From positions 5,542,501 through 5,606,500 of the forward strand of contig NC_092576.1 in NCBI RefSeq assembly GCF_037975245.1: 64,000 nucleotides of DNA, given 5' to 3'. The notes below the pieces were generated by a model that did no database searches, was not told the origin of the DNA, and was given only the letters and a program-made list of their open reading frames with translations. Each line of letters starts with the position of its first letter. Within the stretch, counting starts at the first letter, position 1. The stretch comes from Apostichopus japonicus. Lineage: Eukaryota; Echinodermata; Holothuroidea; Aspidochirotida; Stichopodidae. Of the stretch, positions 22,958 to 35,107 are shown one piece after another. A program made the position numbers and the translations under genes.

Positions 22958-22963
22958 AATAAA
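22958..22963 (+). promoter_or_regulatory. Candidate poly(A) signal of gene A
   Basis: AATAAA 312 nt after the stop codon, in a block (GAAGGAACGAATAAAGG) conserved in unit 2 at 55544-55549. Conservation of hexamer and context makes it the best candidate for the short-form 3' end. Confidence 0.45.
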
Positions 22964-23281
22964 GGGTTCTGTTATTTGGGGAAAAGTTACATTGCCTTTT
23001 CATTTCCACTTCCGGTCACTGCATGTCTGGTATATTAGCTGGTATGTTTGCCTACAAATTATGCTAGCTGTAGACTAAGTTAGAAATGAACAGAGGAATG
23101 GATATTTAAGAAACAGGACAATGTTTGCATTTTTAAGACAAAGAGCGATTAATTCCCATGATATTAATCGTATCACTATGGTGCAATTAAGCAGTAATTA
23201 GTTTATCATATTGTGTTAAATTTGTATCTTTAACTTAGTGACAACATTAACTTGTCGGTTGTTTCACATCTTGTCTTTCAG

Positions 23282-25615
23282 TTAAAGAAGTTTGAGGTAT
23301 GTCTTTTTGTTTGCCATCCTGTAATAACTCTCCACATTACCATGATTTCCTAGCTTATAGACATCTTCTCTACAATCAAAGCCAAACTGGTGGTTGGAGG
23401 TTTATTATGAATGATTTATTACCTCTTGCACAATTAATTAATAGTATTACGCCACTTACAAACCAAAAGTATAGAGAACCCTTATAAACACATAACGTTT
23501 AAGTTCTGTATTCAAATTTATATAATTATCGTTGGCAAACAGATACTCTGCGATTAGTTTCTTCACAAGAAACAAACTGTAATAAAGTAAATAAATACAC
23601 AGATAAAGGTCACTTCCAATTTAGTAGAAAATATTTCATTTCACGTTTTCTTTCCGTGTTAGTTTTGCATGTTCTGTTAATGTGCGTGATAATATTGAAC
23701 TTCGCGTCTTACATTTGTATTACAGAAAGAGAAGGCAAATGAAGAAGTGGTAAGCAAACTGGTAATGTTAGTATCCCATTATAAGTAGAAATTATGCCTG
23801 TACTTTTCATCAGGTTAAATTATCAAATTATTCTACGAGCAGGGAAGGATTTTATAGATATTGTGGTAAATTTGGTAAAATATTTAAGAAAACATTGTAC
23901 TTACGAGTAAAATGTCAGGATTTGTATGTGTTTATACGATTATGTGACCCATATGATTTGGATGGTACAAAATTATGGGTTTTTAGTGTCATCAACTTTT
24001 TGGCCTGTACTAAAACCTGTATTTGACAAACCAAAAACATAGAGCAAAAATACTCTTTATAAACTAAAAACAACTGAAGTCGATGTTTTGAGATTACAAT
24101 TACGTCAGTTTGAGGAAATGGTTGAAATTTTGAGGTATAGTAGTCGAAGGTTAGAGAATATAGAAATATATGAAAAAAAAGAATAACTAGTTAAAATTGT
24201 TAAATAACAGTGGGTGAAGCGGTCAAAATTTCGAGATAAAAAGCTTACCATCTGCACTGGCCCAACGAAGCATAAAAAATTAAAATTCGTCTAGTAAAGA
24301 TTCCCAAAGTGGCCACCGGTTTTATTTTTCCCCTCCCATCCCACTCCTCATTCTTTTGATAGCTCCTTACGTACCTCACTGCCCGTTGCTGTTGAGTTTG
24401 TCTTAGACGTCAGAGAGGACAAAGTTCGATAAATCTTAGTCATTGTAAAATGGGATCCCCCGTTCTTAGACTGCCGTGTAAGAGGAAGTAAATGTGTTAT
24501 GCCTTTTAACTGGTTATTGACTATGTGTCACATGATTCCTTAACATCACTCAAACAAATTGCAACACAAATTAACTTGTTACCACAAGGCACTCTAACTA
24601 TGGACATTAATAAAATGTAAACGTACACGGGAAGGGAGGAGAAGCCGAGTGGGGGACCAAGGGTATAACATGATTGGGTAATACCCTCATTGCCTTCCCC
24701 GCACCTTGGTTCCGCCACAACAGTCATGACTTTACTGTGTTCTCAACAAGATAGTGTGGTTGCCATGGTGAATTTCTTGTGATAACATGGTAGCACATAG
24801 TTTATGAAGTCATGCAATCGCAACAATGTTAAACTGAAAGATCTTTTAGCTAATTGATTTTGGAATTCACTGTATAGGTGTACTTTGCATGCAAAGTGAA
24901 TTATTTAAACAACTGAATAATATAATAACTGGAATCAGATCACTATTCGCAGTTTTAATTTGTTTAACCTTGTGTTTGCTACATAAACCAATGTAACTGT
25001 CTTTTCTTCTTGTTGATCATAATACATATTTGAATATTGTATATAATAATATTCTTACCCATTTGTTGCTTTCAGACCAACCAAACGGAAGGGTAAGTCT
25101 TTATACTGCGATTCCATATCTGAACTGATAAACCGTGTTCTATATTCAGAGGTAACAAAATAATATACTATGTGTTGTAAAAACTACTACAGTACTAATG
25201 TCATCATTTCTGAGCAATCAATAAGCTACCATACTAATTCCGTCATTTCTGCACAATCAATATGCTACATGACTAATGTCGCCAAATGTGCACAGTCAAT
25301 AAGCTACTGTACTAACGTTTTACTTTGTGTACAATCAATAAGCTACAGTACAAATGTCTTACCGTATGTACAATATTTAAACTACAGTACTAATGTCGTC
25401 ATTTGTGTACAATAAGTAAAATGCACTACATATGTCGTCCTCAACGCACACTCACTAAGCTAAAGTACAATGTGTAGAGTTATTACTAATATACTGAGAA
25501 ATGATACAATGATTTAATGAGTATGGAAACATGCACTTATTCTGCTTGTATTTATTCATATATTTGTATATTTCAATTAATTAGAGCAAAGCTTTTGGAA
25601 GACTCGGGTCATTAA
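23282..25615 (+). CDS. Gene A alternative 3' micro-exons
   Basis: Four small exon candidates follow the short-form stop: 23282-23296 (LKKFE), 23726-23749 (KEKANEEV), 25076-25092 (TNQTE plus two bases of Gly), and 25585-25615 (AKLLEDSGH, stop 25613-25615). All have CAG or TAG acceptors; the first three have GTATGT, GTAAGC and GTAAGT donors. Joined after the exon ending at 22505 (phase 0), the frame stays open and gives a charged, helix-prone tail instead of the 11 residues of exon 22611-22646. The same four blocks exist in unit 2 in the same order, phase and length. Splicing is inferred, not shown. Confidence 0.5.
25180..25420. repeat. 39-bp tandem repeat (unit 1 copy)
   Basis: Six or so degenerate copies of a 39-bp unit containing AATAAGCTACAGTACTAATG and TTTGTGTACAATC. 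The period is divisible by three, so the array reads as an open frame with a 13-residue repeat, which I regard as an artefact. The unit 2 counterpart is expanded (58060-59105). Confidence 0.85.
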
Positions 25616-26087
25616 CAATCACCGTCCGATGTGAAAGGGTTTGAAATTTGAAAGGCAGGTGGACGACGTCCGTATGATGCAACTGAATCATCCCTCGTTT
25701 TAGCAGATAGGAATAAGATATATCAGGAAGAAGACAGCTTTGCTCGTTAACACACAGGGAATCTTCAATAAATTTAATACCCCATAATGAGTACAAAGAT
25801 GCTATTGTTTTTGAGAATGTTAAAGGTCATTTGAGGTCACAGGAGCTCAAAATGTGTAATCATAATAAACACAATATCTCAAGAGGGGAATCTTCAATAT
25901 ATCTCATACTTTGCATGTGGATGTATCACATTAAGCAAAAGGTGTCTATTATTTTCTGAGGAGGTAAAATGTTATTTTGGGTCACCAAAGGTCAAAGTTT
26001 GAAATAAAAACTTGGTTTGGGGACCTATGTGAATCTACGCGAAGGTGACGGAGTGTGTGTATAACACCTCATACGAATTGTCATACG

Positions 26088-27063
26088 AGTGTTTTTTATA
26101 TTGTTGCTTTAGGCTTTTACATTTTGTGCCTTATTGGTTATATGTATTTAATATTTAGGTTTTTGTTACTATTTGTTTTTAGGTTTCAACACCTCATACG
26201 AATTGTCTGTGTTTCAATTTATAATACGCATACTACGTTTGGAACTATTTACTTAATTCTTAGCATTTCGTTTTAAGATTTTTTATTAATACGTTTAGGG
26301 TTCTATTTTTTATCGTTTAGTATTGGGTGTTTATTACTATCTGTATTATGCTTTTACAATATTTTTTTTAATGTACTATAGTTTCTCATACTGATTTATA
26401 TTTAATTCCTGACTATTCTTTAATCTTTTGTGTATTCTTTGTCTAAACCTATTTTATTATTTACATATTTCTGAATTTGTTTTGGACTATATGTGTTTAG
26501 GACTTTCATTATTATCGTTTAGAACGAGTGTTTTTTTATATTGTTGCTTTAGGCTTTTACATTTTGTGCCTTATTGGTAATATGTATTTAATATTTAGGT
26601 TTTTGTTACTATTTGTTTTTAGGTTTTAACACCTCATACGAATTGTCTGTGTTTCAAGTTATAATATGCATACCGCGTTTGGAACTATTTACTTAATTCT
26701 TAGCATTTCGTTTTAAGATTTGTTATTATTACGTTTAGGGTTCTATTTTTCATCGTTTAGTATTGGGTGTTTATTACTATCTGTATTATGCTTTTACAAT
26801 ATTTTTTTAATGTACTATAGTTTCTCACACTTATTTATATTTAATTATTGATTATTCTTCAATCTTGTGTGTATTCTTTGTTTAAACCTATTTTATTATT
26901 TACATATTTCTGAATTTGTTTTGGACTTTATGTGTTTAGGACTTTCATTATTATCGTTTAGAACGAGTGTTTTTTTATATTGTTGCTTTAGGCTTTTAAA
27001 TTTTGTGTCTTATTGGTTATATGTATTTAATATTTAGGTTTTTGTTACTATTTGTTTTTAGTA
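26088..27063. repeat. 440-bp tandem repeat, about 2.2 copies
   Basis: AACACCTCATACGAATTGTC starts units at 26188 and 26628 (period 440), preceded by a partial unit ending at 26187. The units are T-rich and highly similar. Unit 2 has a single copy (about 59731-60060), so the amplification happened after the large duplication or was lost there. Confidence 0.85.
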
Positions 27064-28781
27064 ACAAAGTTTTTTTTTTCATCCAACTTGATGAGTACAC
27101 GTTCAATGGTCATTTAAGATCAACAGAAGTCGAAGTCGAAACCTTTGTCAACACGATAACTAATAAAATACATCTCTGTTGAACTTCACTCTTGGTATGT
27201 AGATCCAACTTGTTTAGCCTTACAGTAATAACCATTGAGACATGTATTAAAGATTTGTACTTAATAGGCAGGTTTGCATTGTGCAAGAACCTTGCTGATC
27301 ATTCGAATTCAATAATGGCAAACATTTACGATACGGTGTACAATGCTGTAAATTGCATAACGTTGTCAAACGAAACACGGCAGGAAATCACTAATCCAAC
27401 CGGCTCTCTGATTTGATTCTACACCGGAAGCGAAAGGAATCTTTTCGATTATGATGGCATGTAGAAAAAGAGAAAGAGCTTGATTAAATATCATACTCGG
27501 TAGGCCTATGAGGCTGATTCCCTATATTGAGTACAGGTTGTGCAAGAACTGGAACACAAGAGGTGGGGACGTCAGATATGTTATGTAGATCACTGGTAAG
27601 GGTCAAATGTCTTTCAGGTTAACAGAGGTCAAAGTTTAAAATCCTTATAAAGACAATATCACAATGGTCTAAAGATGGATGGATGGATCTCTCTATTCTT
27701 TTGTATGATTGTATATATTATGTATTTGTATTTTCGTATCGTAGAGAAGATGATAAACAACGATGGCTGAATATGTTAAAAACAAGCTTACATTTTCTTT
27801 TCTTTTTCATATATTTTTGTTCTATCACAACATAAGTTAACATATAACATAGAAGGAGATAAGAAACAAAAATTCTGAAAGGAAGCGTACTAAATAAACT
27901 TATAGGGCTTGTCGGGTAGTGACTCTCCCTGAAAAAAAATACAGAACTTTAAATTAGAAAAGAGAACCAAAAAACAAACAGAACCACCCCTTCCTCTCCC
28001 TTCACTCACCAACCCCCACCCCCCACCCCAGTTATAATAAGTGCAAGCAATAATTGCCGATAACATAATTAATCAATAACCGTCTAACAGAATACAAAAC
28101 GTATTTTGTCAGTAGAGGTTATGATTCGGAGTTCAAATGCCACAATTTAAAAAATAGAAAACACCTGGCAAGAAATTACAAATTCAACATAAATAACCCC
28201 TTCTAGTAAGTTATAACAGGGCACTCCCCAACTTGAATAAGATTATCCGCAAGAATATCCAACTGTTGCATAGCTCCCCATTTTGGAGGCTAAATACCTC
28301 CAGAATTCCATCTCTACGGTTTACAGAAGGCTTAAATATTTAAAGGAACATCTACAACCTACTTATAAGAATAACTTTAGTACATTTAATCAGGACGATT
28401 TAAGCTGGTACAAGGGTATTGGAACAAATGTGAAGTTTGTCTTAATTTTCTAGCAGCCGATACTTATTTCAAGAGTGCCAGTACAAGAATTTTTTACCAA
28501 TGGGTTTCGTGTCATAGTAACAGTTTTATTTATCGTGCCGTTTGTTTTAATTGAAATATGTAGGACGTATAATCTTAGTCCATACCTTTTAAAGTTTTAA
28601 TCACCCCACAAATTCAATTTTATGCATGATGCAGCTAGATGTGAACTAGCATTACATTTCAAACTTAATTGCGTCTCATGATTTCGACGCCATTAAAGTT
28701 TCATCCATTTGTTGCAAAAAAAGTGTTGCATCTTGTCATCATTCATTTTGTAGCTGCGTTCCACTTTCCACTATATGTATG

Positions 28782-28785
<4 letters not shown>
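27064..28785. other. Non-coding right end of unit 1
   Basis: Contains GATGGATGGATC at 27671 (matched at about 60350) and conserved blocks up to about 28190, where homology to unit 2 stops. From 28190 to 28785 I see nothing recognisable. Confidence 0.5.
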
Positions 28786-28855
<70 letters not shown>

Positions 28856-28875
28856 CCTTATATATATATATATAT

Positions 28876-28913
<38 letters not shown>

Positions 28914-29020
28914 ATATATATATATATATATATACAAGATAAAAGATATAAATATATATATATATATAAGGTATATATATACATACATATACATACATAT
29001 ATATTTATGTATATATATAT
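28786..29020. repeat. (TA)n microsatellite left of the satellite
   Basis: TA tract with interspersed TACCTTATATA interruptions on the plus strand and their inverted form (ATAAGGTA), so part of the tract can fold on itself. It joins directly to the first 373-bp repeat. Confidence 0.95.
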
Positions 29021-32000
29021 ATAAATGAAAATCGTAATGAGTTGGAAAATCAAGAACAGTGAAAAAACTTTCAGCCTCCACCGGGATTCGAACCACGGGC
29101 CTCCCGCTCTGTACGCGGACACCCTAACCACTAGGCTATGGACGCTGATTGTATGTCCAGAGGTTCGAAACCGGTAAGGAAGATCGTAATTCCACTGTAG
29201 GCGTTTGTCACCTATATCGAACAACACTAGTTCTGTTTTTGGTGACATATTTTGCCCTACTCTAGAGATCAAACATGATGCTATCCAACTCGAAAATCAT
29301 TTGTTATTCCTAAAGCCGGATCTCGAAAGAGATACTTTGAACAGACTTTATGTTAATGCAATGGAGGTAAACGACAAAGGCAAATGAATATATATAAATG
29401 AAAATCGTAATGAGTTGGAAAATCAAGAACAGTGAAAAAACTTTCAGCCTCCACCGGGATTCGAACCACGGGCCTCCCGCTCTGTACGCGGACACCCTAA
29501 CCACTAGGCTATGGACGCTGATTGTATGTCCAGAGGTTCGAAACCGGTAAGGAAGATCGTAATTCCACTGTAGGCGTTTGTCACCTATATCGAACAACAC
29601 TAGTTCTGTTTTTGGTGACATATTTTGCCCTACTCTAGAGATCAAACATGATGCTATCCAACTCGAAAATCATTTGTTATTCCTAAAGCCGGATCTCGAA
29701 AGAGATACTTTGAACAGACTTTATGTTAATGCAATGGAGGTAAACGACAAAGGCAAATGAATATATATAAATGAAAATCGTAATGAGTTGGAAAATCAAG
29801 AACAGTGAAAAAACTTTCAGCCTCCACCGGGATTCGAACCACGGGCCTCCCGCTCTGTACGCGGACACCCTAACCACTAGGCTATGGACGCTGATTGTAT
29901 GTCCAGAGGTTCGAAACCGGTAAGGAAGATCGTAATTCCACTGTAGGCGTTTGTCACCTATATCGAACAACACTAGTTCTGTTTTTGGTGACATATTTTG
30001 CCCTACTCTAGAGATCAAACATGATGCTATCCAACTCGAAAATCATTTGTTATTCCTAAAGCCGGATCTCGAAAGAGATACTTTGAACAGACTTTATGTT
30101 AATGCAATGGAGGTAAACGACAAAGGCAAATGAATATATATAAATGAAAATCGTAATGAGTTGGAAAATCAAGAACAGTGAAAAAACTTTCAGCCTCCAC
30201 CGGGATTCGAACCACGGGCCTCCCGCTCTGTACGCGGACACCCTAACCACTAGGCTATGGACGCTGATTGTATGTCCAGAGGTTCGAAACCGGTAAGGAA
30301 GATCGTAATTCCACTGTAGGCGTTTGTCACCTATATCGAACAACACTAGTTCTGTTTTTGGTGACATATTTTGCCCTACTCTAGAGATCAAACATGATGC
30401 TATCCAACTCGAAAATCATTTGTTATTCCTAAAGCCGGATCTCGAAAGAGATACTTTGAACAGACTTTATGTTAATGCAATGGAGGTAAACGACAAAGGC
30501 AAATGAATATATATAAATGAAAATCGTAATGAGTTGGAAAATCAAGAACAGTGAAAAAACTTTCAGCCTCCACCGGGATTCGAACCACGGGCCTCCCGCT
30601 CTGTACGCGGACACCCTAACCACTAGGCTATGGACGCTGATTGTATGTCCAGAGGTTCGAAACCGGTAAGGAAGATCGTAATTCCACTGTAGGCGTTTGT
30701 CACCTATATCGAACAACACTAGTTCTGTTTTTGGTGACATATTTTGCCCTACTCTAGAGATCAAACATGATGCTATCCAACTCGAAAATCATTTGTTATT
30801 CCTAAAGCCGGATCTCGAAAGAGATACTTTGAACAGACTTTATGTTAATGCAATGGAGGTAAACGACAAAGGCAAATGAATATATATAAATGAAAATCGT
30901 AATGAGTTGGAAAATCAAGAACAGTGAAAAAACTTTCAGCCTCCACCGGGATTCGAACCACGGGCCTCCCGCTCTGTACGCGGACACCCTAACCACTAGG
31001 CTATGGACGCTGATTGTATGTCCAGAGGTTCGAAACCGGTAAGGAAGATCGTAATTCCACTGTAGGCGTTTGTCACCTATATCGAACAACACTAGTTCTG
31101 TTTTTGGTGACATATTTTGCCCTACTCTAGAGATCAAACATGATGCTATCCAACTCGAAAATCATTTGTTATTCCTAAAGCCGGATCTCGAAAGAGATAC
31201 TTTGAACAGACTTTATGTTAATGCAATGGAGGTAAACGACAAAGGCAAATGAATATATATAAATGAAAATCGTAATGAGTTGGAAAATCAAGAACAGTGA
31301 AAAAACTTTCAGCCTCCACCGGGATTCGAACCACGGGCCTCCCGCTCTGTACGCGGACACCCTAACCACTAGGCTATGGACGCTGATTGTATGTCCAGAG
31401 GTTCGAAACCGGTAAGGAAGATCGTAATTCCACTGTAGGCGTTTGTCACCTATATCGAACAACACTAGTTCTGTTTTTGGTGACATATTTTGCCCTACTC
31501 TAGAGATCAAACATGATGCTATCCAACTCGAAAATCATTTGTTATTCCTAAAGCCGGATCTCGAAAGAGATACTTTGAACAGACTTTATGTTAATGCAAT
31601 GGAGGTAAACGACAAAGGCAAATGAATATATATAAATGAAAATCGTAATGAGTTGGAAAATCAAGAACAGTGAAAAAACTTTCAGCCTCCACCGGGATTC
31701 GAACCACGGGCCTCCCGCTCTGTACGCGGACACCCTAACCACTAGGCTATGGACGCTGATTGTATGTCCAGAGGTTCGAAACCGGTAAGGAAGATCGTAA
31801 TTCCACTGTAGGCGTTTGTCACCTATATCGAACAACACTAGTTCTGTTTTTGGTGACATATTTTGCCCTACTCTAGAGATCAAACATGATGCTATCCAAC
31901 TCGAAAATCATTTGTTATTCCTAAAGCCGGATCTCGAAAGAGATACTTTGAACAGACTTTATGTTAATGCAATGGAGGTAAACGACAAAGGCAAATGAAT

Positions 32001-35000
32001 ATATATAAATGAAAATCGTAATGAGTTGGAAAATCAAGAACAGTGAAAAAACTTTCAGCCTCCACCGGGATTCGAACCACGGGCCTCCCGCTCTGTACGC
32101 GGACACCCTAACCACTAGGCTATGGACGCTGATTGTATGTCCAGAGGTTCGAAACCGGTAAGGAAGATCGTAATTCCACTGTAGGCGTTTGTCACCTATA
32201 TCGAACAACACTAGTTCTGTTTTTGGTGACATATTTTGCCCTACTCTAGAGATCAAACATGATGCTATCCAACTCGAAAATCATTTGTTATTCCTAAAGC
32301 CGGATCTCGAAAGAGATACTTTGAACAGACTTTATGTTAATGCAATGGAGGTAAACGACAAAGGCAAATGAATATATATAAATGAAAATCGTAATGAGTT
32401 GGAAAATCAAGAACAGTGAAAAAACTTTCAGCCTCCACCGGGATTCGAACCACGGGCCTCCCGCTCTGTACGCGGACACCCTAACCACTAGGCTATGGAC
32501 GCTGATTGTATGTCCAGAGGTTCGAAACCGGTAAGGAAGATCGTAATTCCACTGTAGGCGTTTGTCACCTATATCGAACAACACTAGTTCTGTTTTTGGT
32601 GACATATTTTGCCCTACTCTAGAGATCAAACATGATGCTATCCAACTCGAAAATCATTTGTTATTCCTAAAGCCGGATCTCGAAAGAGATACTTTGAACA
32701 GACTTTATGTTAATGCAATGGAGGTAAACGACAAAGGCAAATGAATATATATAAATGAAAATCGTAATGAGTTGGAAAATCAAGAACAGTGAAAAAACTT
32801 TCAGCCTCCACCGGGATTCGAACCACGGGCCTCCCGCTCTGTACGCGGACACCCTAACCACTAGGCTATGGACGCTGATTGTATGTCCAGAGGTTCGAAA
32901 CCGGTAAGGAAGATCGTAATTCCACTGTAGGCGTTTGTCACCTATATCGAACAACACTAGTTCTGTTTTTGGTGACATATTTTGCCCTACTCTAGAGATC
33001 AAACATGATGCTATCCAACTCGAAAATCATTTGTTATTCCTAAAGCCGGATCTCGAAAGAGATACTTTGAACAGACTTTATGTTAATGCAATGGAGGTAA
33101 ACGACAAAGGCAAATGAATATATATAAATGAAAATCGTAATGAGTTGGAAAATCAAGAACAGTGAAAAAACTTTCAGCCTCCACCGGGATTCGAACCACG
33201 GGCCTCCCGCTCTGTACGCGGACACCCTAACCACTAGGCTATGGACGCTGATTGTATGTCCAGAGGTTCGAAACCGGTAAGGAAGATCGTAATTCCACTG
33301 TAGGCGTTTGTCACCTATATCGAACAACACTAGTTCTGTTTTTGGTGACATATTTTGCCCTACTCTAGAGATCAAACATGATGCTATCCAACTCGAAAAT
33401 CATTTGTTATTCCTAAAGCCGGATCTCGAAAGAGATACTTTGAACAGACTTTATGTTAATGCAATGGAGGTAAACGACAAAGGCAAATGAATATATATAA
33501 ATGAAAATCGTAATGAGTTGGAAAATCAAGAACAGTGAAAAAACTTTCAGCCTCCACCGGGATTCGAACCACGGGCCTCCCGCTCTGTACGCGGACACCC
33601 TAACCACTAGGCTATGGACGCTGATTGTATGTCCAGAGGTTCGAAACCGGTAAGGAAGATCGTAATTCCACTGTAGGCGTTTGTCACCTATATCGAACAA
33701 CACTAGTTCTGTTTTTGGTGACATATTTTGCCCTACTCTAGAGATCAAACATGATGCTATCCAACTCGAAAATCATTTGTTATTCCTAAAGCCGGATCTC
33801 GAAAGAGATACTTTGAACAGACTTTATGTTAATGCAATGGAGGTAAACGACAAAGGCAAATGAATATATATAAATGAAAATCGTAATGAGTTGGAAAATC
33901 AAGAACAGTGAAAAAACTTTCAGCCTCCACCGGGATTCGAACCACGGGCCTCCCGCTCTGTACGCGGACACCCTAACCACTAGGCTATGGACGCTGATTG
34001 TATGTCCAGAGGTTCGAAACCGGTAAGGAAGATCGTAATTCCACTGTAGGCGTTTGTCACCTATATCGAACAACACTAGTTCTGTTTTTGGTGACATATT
34101 TTGCCCTACTCTAGAGATCAAACATGATGCTATCCAACTCGAAAATCATTTGTTATTCCTAAAGCCGGATCTCGAAAGAGATACTTTGAACAGACTTTAT
34201 GTTAATGCAATGGAGGTAAACGACAAAGGCAAATGAATATATATAAATGAAAATCGTAATGAGTTGGAAAATCAAGAACAGTGAAAAAACTTTCAGCCTC
34301 CACCGGGATTCGAACCACGGGCCTCCCGCTCTGTACGCGGACACCCTAACCACTAGGCTATGGACGCTGATTGTATGTCCAGAGGTTCGAAACCGGTAAG
34401 GAAGATCGTAATTCCACTGTAGGCGTTTGTCACCTATATCGAACAACACTAGTTCTGTTTTTGGTGACATATTTTGCCCTACTCTAGAGATCAAACATGA
34501 TGCTATCCAACTCGAAAATCATTTGTTATTCCTAAAGCCGGATCTCGAAAGAGATACTTTGAACAGACTTTATGTTAATGCAATGGAGGTAAACGACAAA
34601 GGCAAATGAATATATATAAATGAAAATCGTAATGAGTTGGAAAATCAAGAACAGTGAAAAAACTTTCAGCCTCCACCGGGATTCGAACCACGGGCCTCCC
34701 GCTCTGTACGCGGACACCCTAACCACTAGGCTATGGACGCTGATTGTATGTCCAGAGGTTCGAAACCGGTAAGGAAGATCGTAATTCCACTGTAGGCGTT
34801 TGTCACCTATATCGAACAACACTAGTTCTGTTTTTGGTGACATATTTTGCCCTACTCTAGAGATCAAACATGATGCTATCCAACTCGAAAATCATTTGTT
34901 ATTCCTAAAGCCGGATCTCGAAAGAGATACTTTGAACAGACTTTATGTTAATGCAATGGAGGTAAACGACAAAGGCAAATGAATATATATAAATGAAAAT

Positions 35001-35008
35001 CGTAATGA
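29021..35008 (-). repeat. Satellite: 16 head-to-tail 373-bp units, each with a tRNA-like SINE head
   Basis: Units begin at 29021 + 373n (n = 0 to 15) and end at 34988; 20 bases of a seventeenth unit follow (34989-35008). I saw no differences between units. Each unit has about 140 bp of a minus-strand tRNA-derived SINE (first copy: tRNA-like part 29073-29146) and about 233 bp of other sequence. A short TATATATAAATG joins the units, echoing the flanking (TA)n. Both strands carry open frames that repeat every 373 bp (60 codons plus, 111 codons minus); the minus frame includes a stretch typical of translated tRNA-SINEs ([19 protein letters not shown]). These are not treated as genes. Confidence 0.95.
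29073..29146 (-). other. tRNA-like sequence (first of 16 identical copies)
   Basis: Read on the minus strand: A box TAGCCTAGTGGTTAGGG and a perfect B box GGTTCGAATCC, an acceptor stem with 6 of 7 pairs, and an anticodon stem CCGC/GCGG with loop GTACAGA. The T stem has two mismatches and no normal amino-acid identity can be read with confidence (loop positions give ACA). This is a SINE head with an apparently usable pol III promoter rather than a functional tRNA gene. Copies recur every 373 bp to 34741. Confidence 0.8.

Positions 35009-35010
<2 letters not shown>

Positions 35011-35104
<94 letters not shown>
35011..35104. repeat. (TA)n microsatellite right of the satellite
   Basis: TA tract with two AAATA/ATTTA interruptions. 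It lies between the last partial satellite unit and the first base homologous to unit 1. Confidence 0.95.

Positions 35105-35107
<3 letters not shown>

Larger units (their letters stand above)
690..28190. repeat. Segmental duplication, unit 1
   Basis: Collinear with about 35108-61010. Anchors seen by eye: the AAATCACGG...ATTATGCGAGCTTG block (about 708 and 35126), the TATATATTTGGACGA block (about 2622 and 36459), the signal-peptide exons (9485 and 42866), the two-Ig exons (15439 and 47867), every transmembrane and cytoplasmic exon, the micro-exons, and the final block near 28080-28190 (about 60870-61010). The offset drifts from about 34.4 kb to 32.4 kb because of insertions. Homology is not visible at about 5250-9215, where unit 1 carries its own TIR transposon. 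Divergence is substantial in introns, so the duplication is not recent. Confidence 0.9.

Noticed and set aside
25170-25415. 81-codon frame with 13-residue repeats (also 58055-58261)
   Set aside because: The 39-bp repeat period is a multiple of three, so the open frame is a by-product.
28669-29272. Long frames of alternating Y and I (also 569-766, 34993-35181, 61235-61435 and 55026-55337)
   Set aside because: They are translations of (TA)n microsatellites.
29073-34815. Sixteen functional tRNA genes
   Set aside because: T-stem mismatches, an uninterpretable anticodon and the SINE body attached to each copy argue for a SINE head, not a tRNA gene cluster.
29205-34982. Sixteen repeated 60- and 111-codon frames as a gene family
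   Set aside because: They lie in a satellite, have no proper start context, and the minus-strand frame is a translated tRNA-SINE.
29021-35008. CRISPR-like array
   Set aside because: Units are 373 bp, fully identical and without variable spacers; this is eukaryotic satellite DNA.
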